Below are positions 12,388-36,142 of a stretch of DNA of 64,000 nt, piece after piece. Origin of the DNA: Bugula neritina (Eukaryota > Bryozoa > Gymnolaemata > Cheilostomatida > Bugulidae); the NCBI GenBank assembly GCA_964035545.1, contig OZ037770.1, positions 6,476,729 to 6,540,728 on the forward strand, given 5' to 3'. The notes beneath the pieces are model-generated. The model was given only the letters and a program-made list of their open reading frames with translations, was not told the origin of the DNA and ran no database searches. Numbering within the stretch: the first letter of the stretch is position 1; the number at the start of each line of letters is the position of its first letter. The position numbers were made by a program, and so were the translations under genes.

Positions 12388-13143
12388 CACAGGATAGTTA
12401 AGGGCATCCTCACTAAGAATATCATAAATTTCTCTCAAAATGTAGTTCAGGTTCTTGAATAATATTGCTCTGCGGGTGGCATGCGTGTTGCCTACTTGTA
12501 ATTGTTTAGCCTAAGATTAAACTACAACCAATAAGCAGCAACCTTCATTAGGGCTGCGTAATCTATCAATATTCCATTATGGGTGCTACATAAACAAAGT
12601 ACAAAGCGAGCTATTCATTATAGCCTGCCAGCTAGCTAGCCTGTAATTATTATATAGGCGCCAATATCTTCTCATCCCTACGTGCTCAGTGAAGCGTGAA
12701 GTGCTGCGCGCTGCTAGTTTCTTATGAGAAAATATGGCATTTTCAGTGTATAAATCACCAATTTATGAGCAATCTAGCAGAGTTATTGAAAAAAGAAAAA
12801 AACTTACACTGGAGAAATATCTCAGGATTCCAGCAGTGCAATTTTTGTTCAGATATCATGCTTTGCTGCTGAGATATTTTACTGGTACTGAAAAGTCAGC
12901 TTTTCAGGCAAAATTGGCCAAAATTCGGCAGTTTTTTGTCTATAACTTCGCAAAAAAAATGAAAATTGAAATTTCCAAAAAACTTACCCTGGAGAAAAAG
13001 AAGATCTATAACATAGTTTTTAAATTTTGACTCTAGCACAATTAGGTGAGATTTTATTTTACTGGTACTGAATTCTTATATGATTACAATGCAAACCTCA
13101 GCAAGGCAGTTGCAGCTAAAAGGTTGCCCTTAACTATCCTGTG
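12388..13143. mobile_element. TIR element copy 1 (CACAGGATAG family)
   Basis: 756 bases with terminal inverted repeats CACAGGATAGTTAAGGGCA at both ends. It interrupts family A DNA exactly: the flanks line up with the uninterrupted sequence at 40471-40490, and CA is present at both borders, giving a 2-bp target duplication. No transposase. A 98-codon open frame (12734-13030) lies inside and is similar to a 78-codon frame in copy 3. The element is non-autonomous; the superfamily is not assigned. Confidence 0.85.
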
Positions 13144-14551
13144 CAGACTCTAGGAGACATTACCGGGTGAGGTAGCAGGCATCTTCCGGGTCAAAAAGGA
13201 GGACCAATGATTGAGCGAGGAACAGGCTCACGCTCAAACTAGTCAAGTCATCAGGTGTTTGCAGTTGAGCTGGTACTGGCCTGAAATGACAGGTCTGCAT
13301 AGCTAGCAAGCATGGCCTCTCCACAAAAATCACTGGTCGACGCCGGCTGCACGCTGGTCGACTGTCGCAAGTAGTGGCGGTGGACCTCATCGAACCTATG
13401 CTGTTATTCGCCAGAGGAAACAGTTTATTACTGGTGCTCACGGACCGCTCCATATGGGGGCCATTGCCCTGAATCAGTATGTTATCTGCTGTTTCGAACT
13501 ACCGGAGCAGATGAATGAAGACCAAAGTGCCTAGTTCCAGTCCCAGCTCACAGGAGACTTCTGACAAATTTGGGGGTAAATCAGAGTTGGACCACCCCAT
13601 ATCAGCCACAAAGAAACAGAGTTGTAAAAAGGAAAAACGGAATGCTAGGTGACGCCCTCAAGAGCCTACTCTTAGGCGGGGGTCAGGGGAAATTAGAAGT
13701 ATGGCTGCGTCAGATCATGCCGGCCTACCGCAGCACACTACACTATAGCACGCAAAAAACCTCAAACTTTCTGATCCTCCGCCGAGAGTAACGCGTTCTG
13801 TATCGCCTGACATACCATGTCCCAGCTCCCGAGTCCTTAGTACATTAGTGCTTGGGGAAACTGATGGAAATTATCGGCAAGGCCCATGATGCATTGTAAG
13901 ATAAGCAATGGCAGAACAAAACAAAGGACTCCGAGGAGTTCATCCTATACCAGGTAGAGGACAGGGTCTGAATAGTGAGCTATCATACATGACACGGACA
14001 GTCGGCTAACCTTTAACCCAAGTTTATGAGCCTCTACTGTGTGGTGGAAATTCTGTCCAACCACAGGTAAAGTGTGGAACGCTCTGAGCAAATTTCAGTT
14101 CAGAGTGAGCAGTGCATGAAACCATACCAGGCCAGTCCGGACGCAGTAGTACAGGCTTCACCCCTTCTGGAGCCCAATCACCAACTTAGCACTCTACCCA
14201 TAGAAGTTGAGATATTTGTACGTAGGAGGCCGAAACCCGACCTTGTGTTGGGACCAACCCCTCAACGTTATCATCTAGAGCAGCAGGCTCCAAAGCCAAC
14301 ACCTCTTCCAGTAAAAGATGCCCCAACTTATGGTACGGTGCAGGTGGCGACCCTTACCCCCAACGCTTGAAGAGCCATCAGCAACACGCGAGCGAGTTTC
14401 TGGGAATAAGTCAGAGCACCAGAAGACCACCCAAATGTCTGACTGCCAATCATCTGGGGAGCATGAAGTGAGGATTAGTACGCCCAGTACAAGCAACTAC
14501 CCTGGTAATTTGGTTGGCAGTCTTCTCCAGTGTTCTGGAGAATTCCACCAA
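13144..14551 (+). pseudogene. Decayed Gypsy family A integrase and C-terminus, part 2
   Basis: Resumes the family A alignment after TIR copy 1. The integrase zinc-binding region is near 13230-13330 and the catalytic core follows. The segment 13570-13791 includes GVNQSWTTPYQPQRN, close to GVNQSRTTPYHPQGN in the better copy. Text towards 14540 corresponds to the C-terminal tail. The catalytic glutamate region reads V-V-K-R-K instead of V-V-E-R-N, so the enzyme would be dead even without the stops. Confidence 0.75.
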
Positions 14552-15295
14552 CAGAGGATAGTTAAGGGCATCCTCACTAAGAATATCATAAATTTCTCTC
14601 AAAATGTAGTTAAGGTTATTGAATAATATTGCCCTGCGGGTGGCATGCGTGTTGCCTACTTGCAATTGTTTAGCCTAAGATCAAACTACAATCAATAAGC
14701 AGCAACCTTCACTAGGGCTGCGTTATCTATTAACATTGAATTATGGGTGCTACATGAACAAAAGTTCTAAGCAAGCTATTGATTATAACCTGCCAGCTAG
14801 CAAGCCTGTACTTATTATATCTTCTCATCCCTATGTGCTCATTGAAGCGTGAAATGCTGCGTGGAGCACTGCATGCTGCTAATTACCTATGAAAAAATAT
14901 AGCATTTTCAGTGTATAAATCACCAATTTAAGAGCAATCTAGAACAGTTATTTGAAAAAAATGTTGCACTGGAGAAATATCTCAGAATTCCAGCAGTGTA
15001 AATTTTTTTATTCAGATATCATGTTTTCCTGCTGAGATATTTTACTGGTACTGAAAAGTCAGCTTTTCAGGCAAAATTGGGCAGTTTTTTGTCTATAACT
15101 TTGTAAAAAATATGAAAATTGAAATTTTCAAAAAAAATGTACTGAGAACAAAGAAGATCTACAACATAGTTTTTAAATTTTGACTCTAGCACAATTAGGT
15201 GAGATTTTATTTTACTGGTACTGAATTCTTATATGATTACAATGCAAACCTCAGCAAGGCAGTTGCAGCTAAAAATTGTTCGCAACTATCCGGTA
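14552..15295. mobile_element. TIR element copy 2 (CACAGGATAG family)
   Basis: 744 bases, clearly aligned along its length with copies 1, 3 and 4 ('gggtggcatgcgtgttgcc', 'tcagtgtataaatcaccaat', 'tgcaaacctcagcaaggcag'). The ends are eroded (CAGAGGATAG and CTATCCGGTA). The flanks end and begin with AA. Inserted at the 3' end of the decayed family A copy. Confidence 0.8.
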
Positions 15296-16883
15296 AAAGT
15301 GTAGAAAATCTGAATCAAACTTTGGAAGGCACGCAATCATCCAAATTGTCACTTAAAATTTTGGTGGAAACGTGACCGAAGAGTCCGCACTCAAAAATTT
15401 TGTAACATGAGGCCCATTCATTATACCCAGTAAATCCACTATAATCGAGCAGGCTTCTGATTTTACTGTTGTTACTGATAGTTCTGATTACTACAAAATA
15501 GGAGCTGACACTATCAGAAAGTAACCAAAATAGTCAGTCCGGTACTTGGTTAGGGTTACATAAATTCTTGAGAATGGGAGGCTAACCCACCTTCTAACAA
15601 TTGGGTTATATTATATTTATTTGGGACTGTTGGAACTTCAAGTTTTCATTGCTGATTTCAAAGAAGATTCTTTTTATGTATACCTATTAGATCAGGACTT
15701 GAGGTCAGTCACTCTGTGTGATTTTTTTGCGACCTCAAGTTTCTAACAGAGCATTCTACAAACTAATGCCGAATTTTGGCAGCTATAAGACCGATTAGTC
15801 ACTGCCTCTACTGACTGTTGTAGGCACTGCTATGGATGGTGGAAAGGTGGAAACAATTCGTACCGACTCCCCCAGTACCTAGGCCCCTGGTCTGACTCCT
15901 AACAGCCAAAAGGGTGCCTCTCAACTAATTGAGGTGTTTTCCACTACCGCAAGTGTACCTGCTTCAAAACTTGTCTAGCTCCAGCTAGCCGCAGGAAAGA
16001 GCAGATGATTCTGCTTTTGAGTTTTTAGAAGAAGTGTCGGAAATGCTTGCCCTGCCTTGAGCTCTGGTTGCCCGCCAGCACTGGGTATCCTGGGACACAA
16101 ATCTTTGGATTAGCGAAGCCTGTGGCAGGTCGTGCAACCGCATGTGCCACCAGTTCCAGAGGAAGTTCACCTTTGTACGGCAGCTGCATGTTCACGCACC
16201 TCAACACCTACAGGCAAAAATTTATAAAAAAATTGAATATGTGCTGCGCCACCAGCACATAAGGCATTGCTACACCAGCAGTACTTTTGTGGTCGACGAG
16301 GCCATATTCCCGGATTTTCGGGATCTCATCTCGCCACACGTTGCTGACACTCATAAACGAGCCTTTCTCGCCATAGGTTTCCCAGCTTGTCGGCCCTTGA
16401 GAGAGGAAGATCCGGAGTCCGTTGCTGCTTCCCAACCGCTGTCCACCCAGCTTTTTCAGGTCGGTGAGAGTTGCAGTTACAATGCTCAGAACTTGAATCA
16501 CTGGAGGGGGCGGCAGGAAAAACAAGACGGAGCGCCGTGTTCACAACCACCACCCAGATCTCTCAATAACCTAAGGAGGACCTGTTGTTTTTGAAAAAAA
16601 AGGTGGGATGCCAGCGTAGGCAGATGCGCAAATATGACAAGGGATTGTCGGCCCTACGAAAGCTGTTTAGCCAACTGGAGCTTTCTGATAGTAACCGACG
16701 CCACTAACAACAATTCTTATATATGCATAGTGATGGGTGTGTGGTGGGTATGCATATATTTTCCTGTTGTTTTGTGTCTGTAATTATGTTTTGTGTGTAT
16801 AAATTATACTTATAGTTTTTTTAGTTATTCCTATAGTTTTTTTGCAGTATTTAACAAATCGAAAAGTAAGTTTTCTGATAGGA
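15296..16883 (+). other. Internal region of block B, origin unknown
   Basis: Lies between the end of the family A fragment (plus TIR copy 2) and the right LTR-like repeat. It has no family A counterpart. Base composition rises in GC between about 15830 and 16600, unlike its neighbours, which suggests old coding DNA. See the frame at 16142-16594. Confidence 0.4.
16142..16594 (+). pseudogene. Unrecognised 150-codon open frame in block B
   Basis: The frame starts at an internal ATG; the same frame upstream is open for a while but has a stop near 16061. The protein has a Cys/His-containing start (MCHQFQRKF), a segment VDEAIFPDFRDLISPHVADT and a Pro/Gln-rich tail. I recognise no domain. The GC content and position between LTR-like repeats suggest part of a mobile-element protein such as gag. 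It could also be captured host sequence. Confidence 0.35.
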
Positions 16884-17280
16884 TGTGTGCATGGTAGAAA
16901 TGCGTACATTGTAAAGTTATCTTTCTTTACATTTTTATCGCGTGTAATTACCTTTTTCCGATCTAATTCTTGTAGACTTATGTAACATGATCGTGTAATT
17001 GTATCCTGTCTAAAATTCAGGCTTCTGATGATCAAACCCAATCCCGATTATCAGGCTCTAGATTTTTGGACAGGATAATAACAAAGGATTCTTTGTTTAC
17101 TTGTCTTTTAGTCTGGTGGTATAATAGCAGGCAAGCTCTCAGTGTATAATTAGTCTGCTACTTGAGCTCGCCTAATACAGACTGCCTACTGAAGAATACT
17201 GCATTAAAGATTGATACTCTTGGCAACTACAGCATGTCCGGTTATTCTTATATCAGAGTTATGCTCCACACTTAACTACA
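16884..17280 (+). repeat. Right LTR-like repeat of block B
   Basis: Same orientation as 9823-10201 and ends in the same 'cacttaactaca'. It is moderately diverged from the left copy, so the insertion is not recent. No clear target-site duplication was found on the outside. Confidence 0.65.
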
Positions 17281-17670
17281 TTCGACCCACAAATTACTAC
17301 AGTATATTATTATACTGCAACAACATCTTTGCTAAGATCATTTCAACTGTTATTCCATGAATTGGTCTCGGCTAGATATAAGTAAGATACGTTTGAGAAT
17401 TATGCTCAGTGCAATCTTTCTTATATAACATTGCCCGTTTGAACTTTAATAGTCACATTTTGTCATTTAAGAAGTAATTTAACATATTTGGCTTGTATAA
17501 GTTGTTTGACAGTTTTAGAAATCATTGCTAGTTTGAAAATTTTTTTTCAAAAGTTGCTGCAGCCTGAAAAGCAAATATGATTATAAAATATACGCATTAT
17601 TGCTTTGTATTAAAGAGCACAAGTCAACATAGCTAAGTGCTCAAAATGCATCATCAATCTTTTAACTTAC
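17281..17670. other. Intron-like AT-rich DNA downstream of gene 2 exon 6
   Basis: On the minus strand this follows the donor of exon 6 (GTAAGT). No further exon was recognised here. Confidence 0.5.
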
Positions 17671-29749
<12,079 letters not shown>

Positions 29750-30273
29750 GGTTTTAACACAAACACACAAATGATGTTTTTGAGTAGAATTGTTATATTT
29801 ATTCACAGTGTTTATCCGTGCCTAGTTAAAAGTATATTGAATGTGTTAATTGTAAACAGCATAAGCAGAATTTTTTTTGACATATTTCAAAGATTAACAA
29901 TTAAAGAAAAATAAATAGATATTTGGATTGTTGAATTGCCGCAGCTTCATCTGTACTATGTTGTTTTTTTCCTGAATTTCAAAGAAAATTATTCATTACA
30001 TATAATGTATATGTAAATACTGAATTTTGTTTTTATATTGAGGTGTGCAGGCAACTTGCTGAGTTATTTTTATTGTTTATTTAAATATCAAAATATCTCA
30101 ACCATCAAATAGGGATATGAAAAATAATTGCTTCTTCAAGTCTTGAAACAAAACTTGCCTCACATGATCAACGTTTCATCTGTAGAACTGTATATGACGC
30201 TATGACCAGTTTAAACCTATCCAGCATCTGACACATAGTCTTCCAGTTTATTTAAAAGATGTTTTAAAAAAAC
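29750..30273. other. Upstream region of gene 2
   Basis: AT-rich; would hold the promoter and 5' UTR of gene 2. No TATA box, CpG cluster or other promoter motif stands out. Confidence 0.35.
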
Positions 30274-31162
30274 TGTCAATAAAATTGCTTTGAAGTTAAA
30301 GTACTTCATTGTTGGCCAATTACCCACATTCAGAGTCGTGCAACTAATTCATGTCACAAAGACGTCAATGCTACAACTCTATACAAGATGAGATTTATTT
30401 TGCAGTTGAATGGCAAGTTTTAAATTAATAAATAAAATATATCTTGTTCATGTTACCTAATTTAGTACACATTTGAAATCCTTAGTTTTTAGCCATTTTT
30501 ATCAAAATTTTATTTAAATTACAATTGAAAATTGTCTATAATATACTGTGTGATGTTCCAAAACGAAAACAGAAAAATGACATTTTATGTGGATGCCATG
30601 CAATTTCGATTATTTTTTTATATTAGTAGTATAAAACAAATTAAAAAAAACAATGCAACTCAAGAAAATATTTTCCAGTGATGCTAATTTTGTTTATTAG
30701 TAAGTATATACAAGTAAATGTTCTAATCAGTAATATTATGAACAAATATCACTATATTTATCTAAACTTAAGCAACAGAAAACTAATTCTACAATTAAAT
30801 TTAAATTTGACTCAGCATCTGACAGTGTCATTAAATACACTGTTGAGTAGAACTGGTGGTGTCAGGTATAAACAGAATCATTAATTTTAGTAATTATTAC
30901 ATGGACAGAACTTGCTGACACTAAGAGTCTTAAGTAGATATAATATGATGACTGGCAGGTATTAAGATTAATAGAGTAATTATCACATACATACATACAT
31001 CAGTATCATACAACTGAGTTTGCTTGTCGAATTGGAGGTAAGGGATGACCAGAAAAAATATATTGGTGAGAATATGTTGTGGAAAATCTGGACTCAGCAT
31101 GTGGCAGCTAAAAAACTCAGGAAGCAACTCTCTTCTTTCGTTGTGTTTTTTTAAAGTTAGCA
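30274..31162 (-). repeat. Long direct repeat R1, probable 3' LTR of Gypsy D
   Basis: Aligns over its whole length with R2 (45185-45995), in the same orientation ('gctacaactctatacaa', 'ttatgtggatgc', 'aaaatctggactcag'). Read on the minus strand it begins TGCTAAC and ends near TTGACA. It lies directly after the minus-strand gag-protease remnant, as a 3' LTR would. It encodes an 80-residue minus-strand frame also found in R2 (see findings). Confidence 0.6.
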
Positions 31163-31169
31163 AAAAGGT

Positions 31170-31460
31170 TTAATATGTAAAACTACATAGACCATGAATC
31201 AATTTTAATCTGGTAATATCAGTTATACCAAGCAAATTTTCATTAGAATTTGCCCATGCATAAATATTGGTATCTATAAAACTGTTAAAGTCGCCAATGT
31301 GAACCTTAGCTCTGCCTCGCACATTCACCAAAGACTTATCAACACCTGTAATATGCTTATCTGATTCCTTTAATTTAAAGTTCAACTTTCTGCAGTGGCC
31401 TCAGTAAGTGTAGAAACTTCAGATCCAGTTTCTAGCAACAATTCTATACGTCTACCACTA
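31170..31460 (-). pseudogene. Gypsy D protease remnant
   Basis: The minus strand shows LLLETGSEVSTLTEA, the active-site segment of a retrotransposon aspartic protease with Glu in place of the catalytic Asp as read here. It is followed by text such as VNVRGRAKVHIGDF. No reverse transcriptase follows; the R1 repeat starts at once. Confidence 0.6.
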
Positions 31461-31469
31461 ACTAGTAAA

Positions 31470-32650
31470 GTCTGAAATGTAAGGTTCTACTTACTTGACA
31501 GTCTGTGTAACAGTCCCTCGTGCAGTCTTTATTTTCTCTTTCACAATAGCCAATATCCAAGCCGTACAAGCTGGTAAGAAATCCGAATGATTTAAGGCAG
31601 TTAGCCAATCACCTCAGGTTACCTTGTAGCTTATCTACTAAAGACTATAAACCACATTATATATTTTAAAGTCTTTGTTATTTTAGGACTGACATGGTGA
31701 TTATCAGTCCCATCACTCTTTTTATCAAACTTCACTGATTTCAGGAAGCCCATAACTCTGATGCTGTTTTCTGTTGGTTCCACATATCTATTTTTGTGGT
31801 GGTAACTTTTTTATCAGAATAATCTTGAGAAATGTACCCAAAGTATTTGCACGTGTAGCAACGTGTTTTAGGGCAGTTTCTCGCATAATGTCCTGTATGT
31901 TTACATCTAAAGCATCTACTATAACTTTTGCAAGCATTTTGCAATTTATAACTACAATGTTGATATAAAGTACAGGCTTCTTTTTTCTTTGAAAAAGAGT
32001 TGCCTATAATTTGTCTTATCATAATTAGATCTACGCAGAACTTTATTTCTTTTCTTTCACTGTTTTGAGCTATCATTTACTTGGTAAGAATATGTGAGTC
32101 AACCAGTTGACTGTTCATCTATGCATTCATTGTTTATTGCATTTAAAGCATTTTCAAAAGGTTTACTTAAACGTGCAGCACGACTTTTTCTTTTTAGCTG
32201 TTCCCAGCTTAAGTTAGCATGCTGTAACAGATGTCTACGTAACTATATATTTCTAACATCACTATCTGCTAGTGCAACTGCAAATTCCATTTCAACATCA
32301 TTATTATTGCCAAAGGTAATTGCTCTAATTAGCTTTCAACTTTTAGCAGACAATTAATTTTATTTTTCTTAAAACCTTGAGACACAGTGACAAACGTTAT
32401 AGTTTTTACATAAAATGTATCATCTCTATCTTAGAAAGATTGCAGTAAGTCTAAGGCTAACTCATATTATTCATCAAAGTTATTATTCAAATCAAACATA
32501 ATGACTGTAACGTTTGAATGCCTTCTGACCCTACAGCTTCTAACAGAGCTAAAAGCTTTCTCCCACCTCTAAATATGCTAACCTGTTCATCCCCTACTAC
32601 TTCAAACCCTGTATTAAAGGAAGTAACTTACATGTATATACTCAATTTAA
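31470..32650 (-). pseudogene. Gypsy D gag remnant with two zinc knuckles
   Basis: The minus strand encodes two CCHC-type knuckles in tandem (CFRCKHTGHYARNC, then CYTCKYFGYISQDY, the second lacking its His and last Cys). Upstream is capsid-like text with VEMEFAVALADSDVRNI and RRHLLQHANLSWEQLKRK. The order gag then protease on the minus strand is that of Ty3/Gypsy elements. Several stops interrupt it. Confidence 0.7.
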
Positions 32651-33264
32651 ATTAAGTGAGCTGTGAGTTCTGAGAGTTGGTTATGTTGCTTCCATCCAAT
32701 TTTTATTTAGGAAAAGCATTAAAGTGTTATTTGATGTTTTCATGAGCCATACCACACGTTAGCACTTTTGATACGGTAATTAAAGCAATTTAATTTTAAG
32801 CAGCAAGAGCAATATTGTGTGTTGCCAATATGACATTTAGATTGTTTTGCCACAATGATGAAAGCAGCTATCTAGTGATTATGCACTGTACTCTCAATTT
32901 CAATTTCTAGGCATCCGTGTCTGTCCAAGTTTAATTCTCAGTCACCGTCAGCGTCACTCCTAATCTAAATATTCTAGTATTATTTATAATTTACTCAAAA
33001 GTCAACACTCACCACCTTTCTCATGCAACGAGTCTCTCAACTCTTTTTCCTAAATATAAACCTATAAAGCCTAGAAAACTTTAAACTATACACACTTCTC
33101 TTCTTTGTACCTCTTGTCTCCTCAATATCCTGCTGACTGCACTATGGAAAATTAACCCTTTAGGTAAAGCTCTAGCTCCAGAGTTTTTATTTTTACTTCT
33201 TTTTGGCTATCACTTGTCAGTAGCTTTAGTACCTGCTAGCTTGTAGTTTGTCAACTTCTGATCA
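32651..33264. other. No gene recognised
   Basis: Lies between the gag end of Gypsy D and the Copia integrase. It may hold the eroded 5' part of the Copia element, but no LTR or gag could be recognised. Confidence 0.4.
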
Positions 33265-33808
33265 TTTTACAAAGGCCGCAAATTCATAATCAATTTCATT
33301 AGCAATTACTCAAGCAAGATCTTCCCATATCCATTATGTTCTAAAGACAAAGCTTGTTCAACCTTACAAAAGTTCTTAGCTGATGCAGCACCTATAGGAA
33401 AAGTCCACAAACTCCACAGTGATAATGGTGAATACACCAGTCAGATTTTCCAGAAATTTCTCATTCAACACGGTATAAAATACACCGCACGGCCCCTCAC
33501 TTTCCTGACCGAAACAGAAAAGCAAAACAAACTTGGTGCAGCATTCTGGAAGTGGCTCGTTGCGTTATCTCAGACGCCAACTTGCCTAAGAATCTTTAGC
33601 TACATGCTGTCAATTTGCTTCAGTACTTATGCAATAGAAGCTATCAACAGCAAATCAAACAAACAGCTTATAAACTTTTCACTAAACTTGAACCTGATAT
33701 GCAAAAAATATTTGCTTTCAGCTCTGAATGTCACCATCTCAACAAAACACCTCCTTCTAAGCTCTTTTCTCAAGGCCTTTGGCACTAAAGTTGCCTTTAT
33801 ACCTTCAT
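33265..33808 (+). pseudogene. Ty1/Copia integrase fragment
   Basis: Text KVHKLHSDNGEYTSQIFQKF, then GIKYTARP and A-F-W-K, is the integrase catalytic core of Copia elements (second Asp in SDNGEY). Frames shift several times. It is followed at once by a LINE; the rest of the Copia pol is found about 9.4 kb further right at 43230-44800 on the same strand. Confidence 0.75.
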
Positions 33809-35133
33809 AGCTACTGATGTAAGTAATTACCGCCCAATCTCTATATTACCTGCTTTCAGTAAGATAGCTGAAAAGATTTTAAATAAGCAAATAGTAGATT
33901 TTCTAGAAAGCAAAAATTATTTAACTGATAAGCAGTACGGCTTTAGACAAAATAGAAACACAAATATTGCCTTAATTAATCTAACAAATAAGGTTTTAAA
34001 TGCCATGAACAATGGTAATTCTGTAGCGGGAATTTTCCTCGATTTTAGTAAGGCCTTTGACACAATAAATCATGAAATCTTATTAGCTAAATTAAAAATG
34101 CTCCACTTTTCAAGTCACAGTGTGAAGCTAATTAAAAATTATCTGTCCAATTGGCAACAGTCTACCATTATTACCAACACATTCTGACTTTGTTCATATC
34201 ACATGTGGAGTACCACAAGGATCCATACTTGGTTCCACACTATTTCTAATTTATTTAAATGATCTTCCAGATATAACTATGCATTTAGACCCTATATTAT
34301 TTGCCGACGATACAAACCTCTTCTTTGAATCAAAAAATCTATTAAACAATATGGACATCATAAACTGTGAATTAAAGAAAATTGAAACTTGGTGCAATAA
34401 AAATAAATTAACTGTAAACATGGGTAAAACAAATTATATGATAATCAAAACAGCGCAAAATAAACAAGATTTAAATGGCTTTGCCTTAGAAATGTTCAAC
34501 AAAAAAATAGTGGAGGTAAAATCAACTACCTTCTTAGGTATTATAATAGATTCACATCTTTCCTGGCAACAACATTGCAGCAAACTTTGTCAAAACCTAA
34601 GGCCCTTAGTAGGCTTGATAAGTAAATGTTCCCATCACCTACCTAGAAAAATTCTAATACAAATATATAACTCTTTTGTAAATTCTAAATTAACATATTG
34701 CCTAGAATCGTGGGGTAATGCAGCAAACATTTATCTTGAACCATTACATTTACTACAAAAGAAAATACTGAGAATTGTATATAAAAAGCATCACCTTTTC
34801 CCATCTAAACCACTGTTTCATAGTTCTTCAATCATGCCTATTCACACTCTACACAAATTCAAACTAATACTGCTCTCACATAAACTTTACTATTCTCAAC
34901 TAACACATCTCACACATAACTATCCCACAAGATTTCCAAAGTTCAGCCTACAAACTCCTCCATCATCAACTGCTGCAGGTCAACGAAGAGTGAAATTCTA
35001 ATGTTCGTCGCTATGGAATAAATTGCCTAGTTCTATTCGTGCTGTGGAGAGGGAGGCTGGTTTCAAACTTGCCCTGAGAGACCACCTAATGGCAAATTTC
35101 CAGATAAAAAAACAATACTTTTTAAGTTGCTAA
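33809..35133 (+). mobile_element. 5'-truncated LINE (jockey/CR1-L2-like), RT part
   Basis: Starts inside the RT domain (NYRPISILPAFSKIAEKIL) and shows FLDFSKAFDTINHEIL, GVPQGSILG, ILFADDTNLF and a C-terminal tail with the common YPTR...QRRVKF...LWNKLPSSIR pattern. A frameshift lies near 34180; the longest clean part is 34279-35001 (240 codons). There is no endonuclease, so it is the usual 5'-truncated copy. It lies inside the Copia remnant and abuts TIR copy 3. Confidence 0.85.
34279..35001 (+). pseudogene. LINE reverse transcriptase, C-terminal half
   Basis: 240-codon open stretch starting after a frameshift. It contains the catalytic FADD box (ILFADDTNLF) near its start, the WCNKNKLTVNMGKT thumb segment, FLGIIIDSHLSW and the LTYCLESWG motif typical of LINE RTs. 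The start Met is internal and not a real initiation site. Truncated, so inactive. Confidence 0.8.
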
Positions 35134-35890
35134 CACAGGATAGTTAAGGGCATCCTCACTAAGAATATCATAAATTTCTCTTAAAATGTAGTTAAGGTTC
35201 TTGAATAATATTGCTCTGCGGGTGGCATGCGTGTTGCCTACTTGCATTTGTTTAGCCTAAGATGGAACTACAGCCAATGAGCAGCAACCTTCATTAGGGC
35301 TGCGTTATCTATCAACATTCCATTATGGATGCTACATTAACAAAGTAAAAAGCGAGCTATTTATTATAGCCTGCCAGCTAGCAAGCCTGTAATTATTATG
35401 TACGCGCCAATATCTTCTCATCCCTACGTGCTCATTGAAGCGTGAAGTGCTGCGCGCTGCTAGTTTCTTATGAAAAAATATGGCATTTTCAGTGTATAAA
35501 TCACCAAGTTGTGGGCAATCTAGCAGAGTTATTGGAAAATGAAAAAAATTGCGCTGGAGAAATATTTCAGGATTCTAAAAGTGCAATTTTTATTCAGATA
35601 TCATCTTTTGCTGCTGAGATATTTTACTGGTATTGAAAAGTCCGCTTTTCTGGCAAAATTGGCCAAAATTGGGCAGTTTCTTGTCTATAACTTTGCAAAA
35701 AAAATGAAAATTGAAATTTCCAAAAAAGATGCACTTGGGAAAAAGAAGATCTACAACATAGTTTTTAAATTTTGACTCTATAGCACAATTAGGTGAGATT
35801 TTATTTTACTGGTACTGAATTCTTATATGATTACAATGCAAACCTCAGCAAGGCAGTTGCAGCTAAAAGGTTGCCCTTAACTATCATGTG
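35134..35890. mobile_element. TIR element copy 3 (CACAGGATAG family)
   Basis: 757 bases; left end CACAGGATAGTTAAGGGCA, right end TGCCCTTAACTATCATGTG. AA lies on both sides. Carries the 78-codon frame 35539-35775 related to that in copy 1. The best-preserved copy together with copy 1. Confidence 0.85.
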
Positions 35891-36142
35891 AAAACTTCCA
35901 AAAACCCAAACAAAAATCTTCATAACTGTCAACCATTCATGGCTCGGTGCCTCGACTAGCTACAGTGCTATTGCGCCATAGGCCCTGTCATTTTGTTTAT
36001 TTTTTCTCAATTAATCTTTTCCCGACTACGACAAAATAAAACAAACGATTTCCGGTCAAAAATTCAATATGGCCGGGTTGAAATTTCTCTGAGTTGCATT
36101 GCATTGTAAAAGCCACTCGTTGAAATTTGTGTACTGTGATGA
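35891..36142. other. Spacer between TIR copy 3 and Gypsy A
   Basis: About 250 bases with no recognised content. It is likely part of the older DNA into which both elements jumped. Confidence 0.4.
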
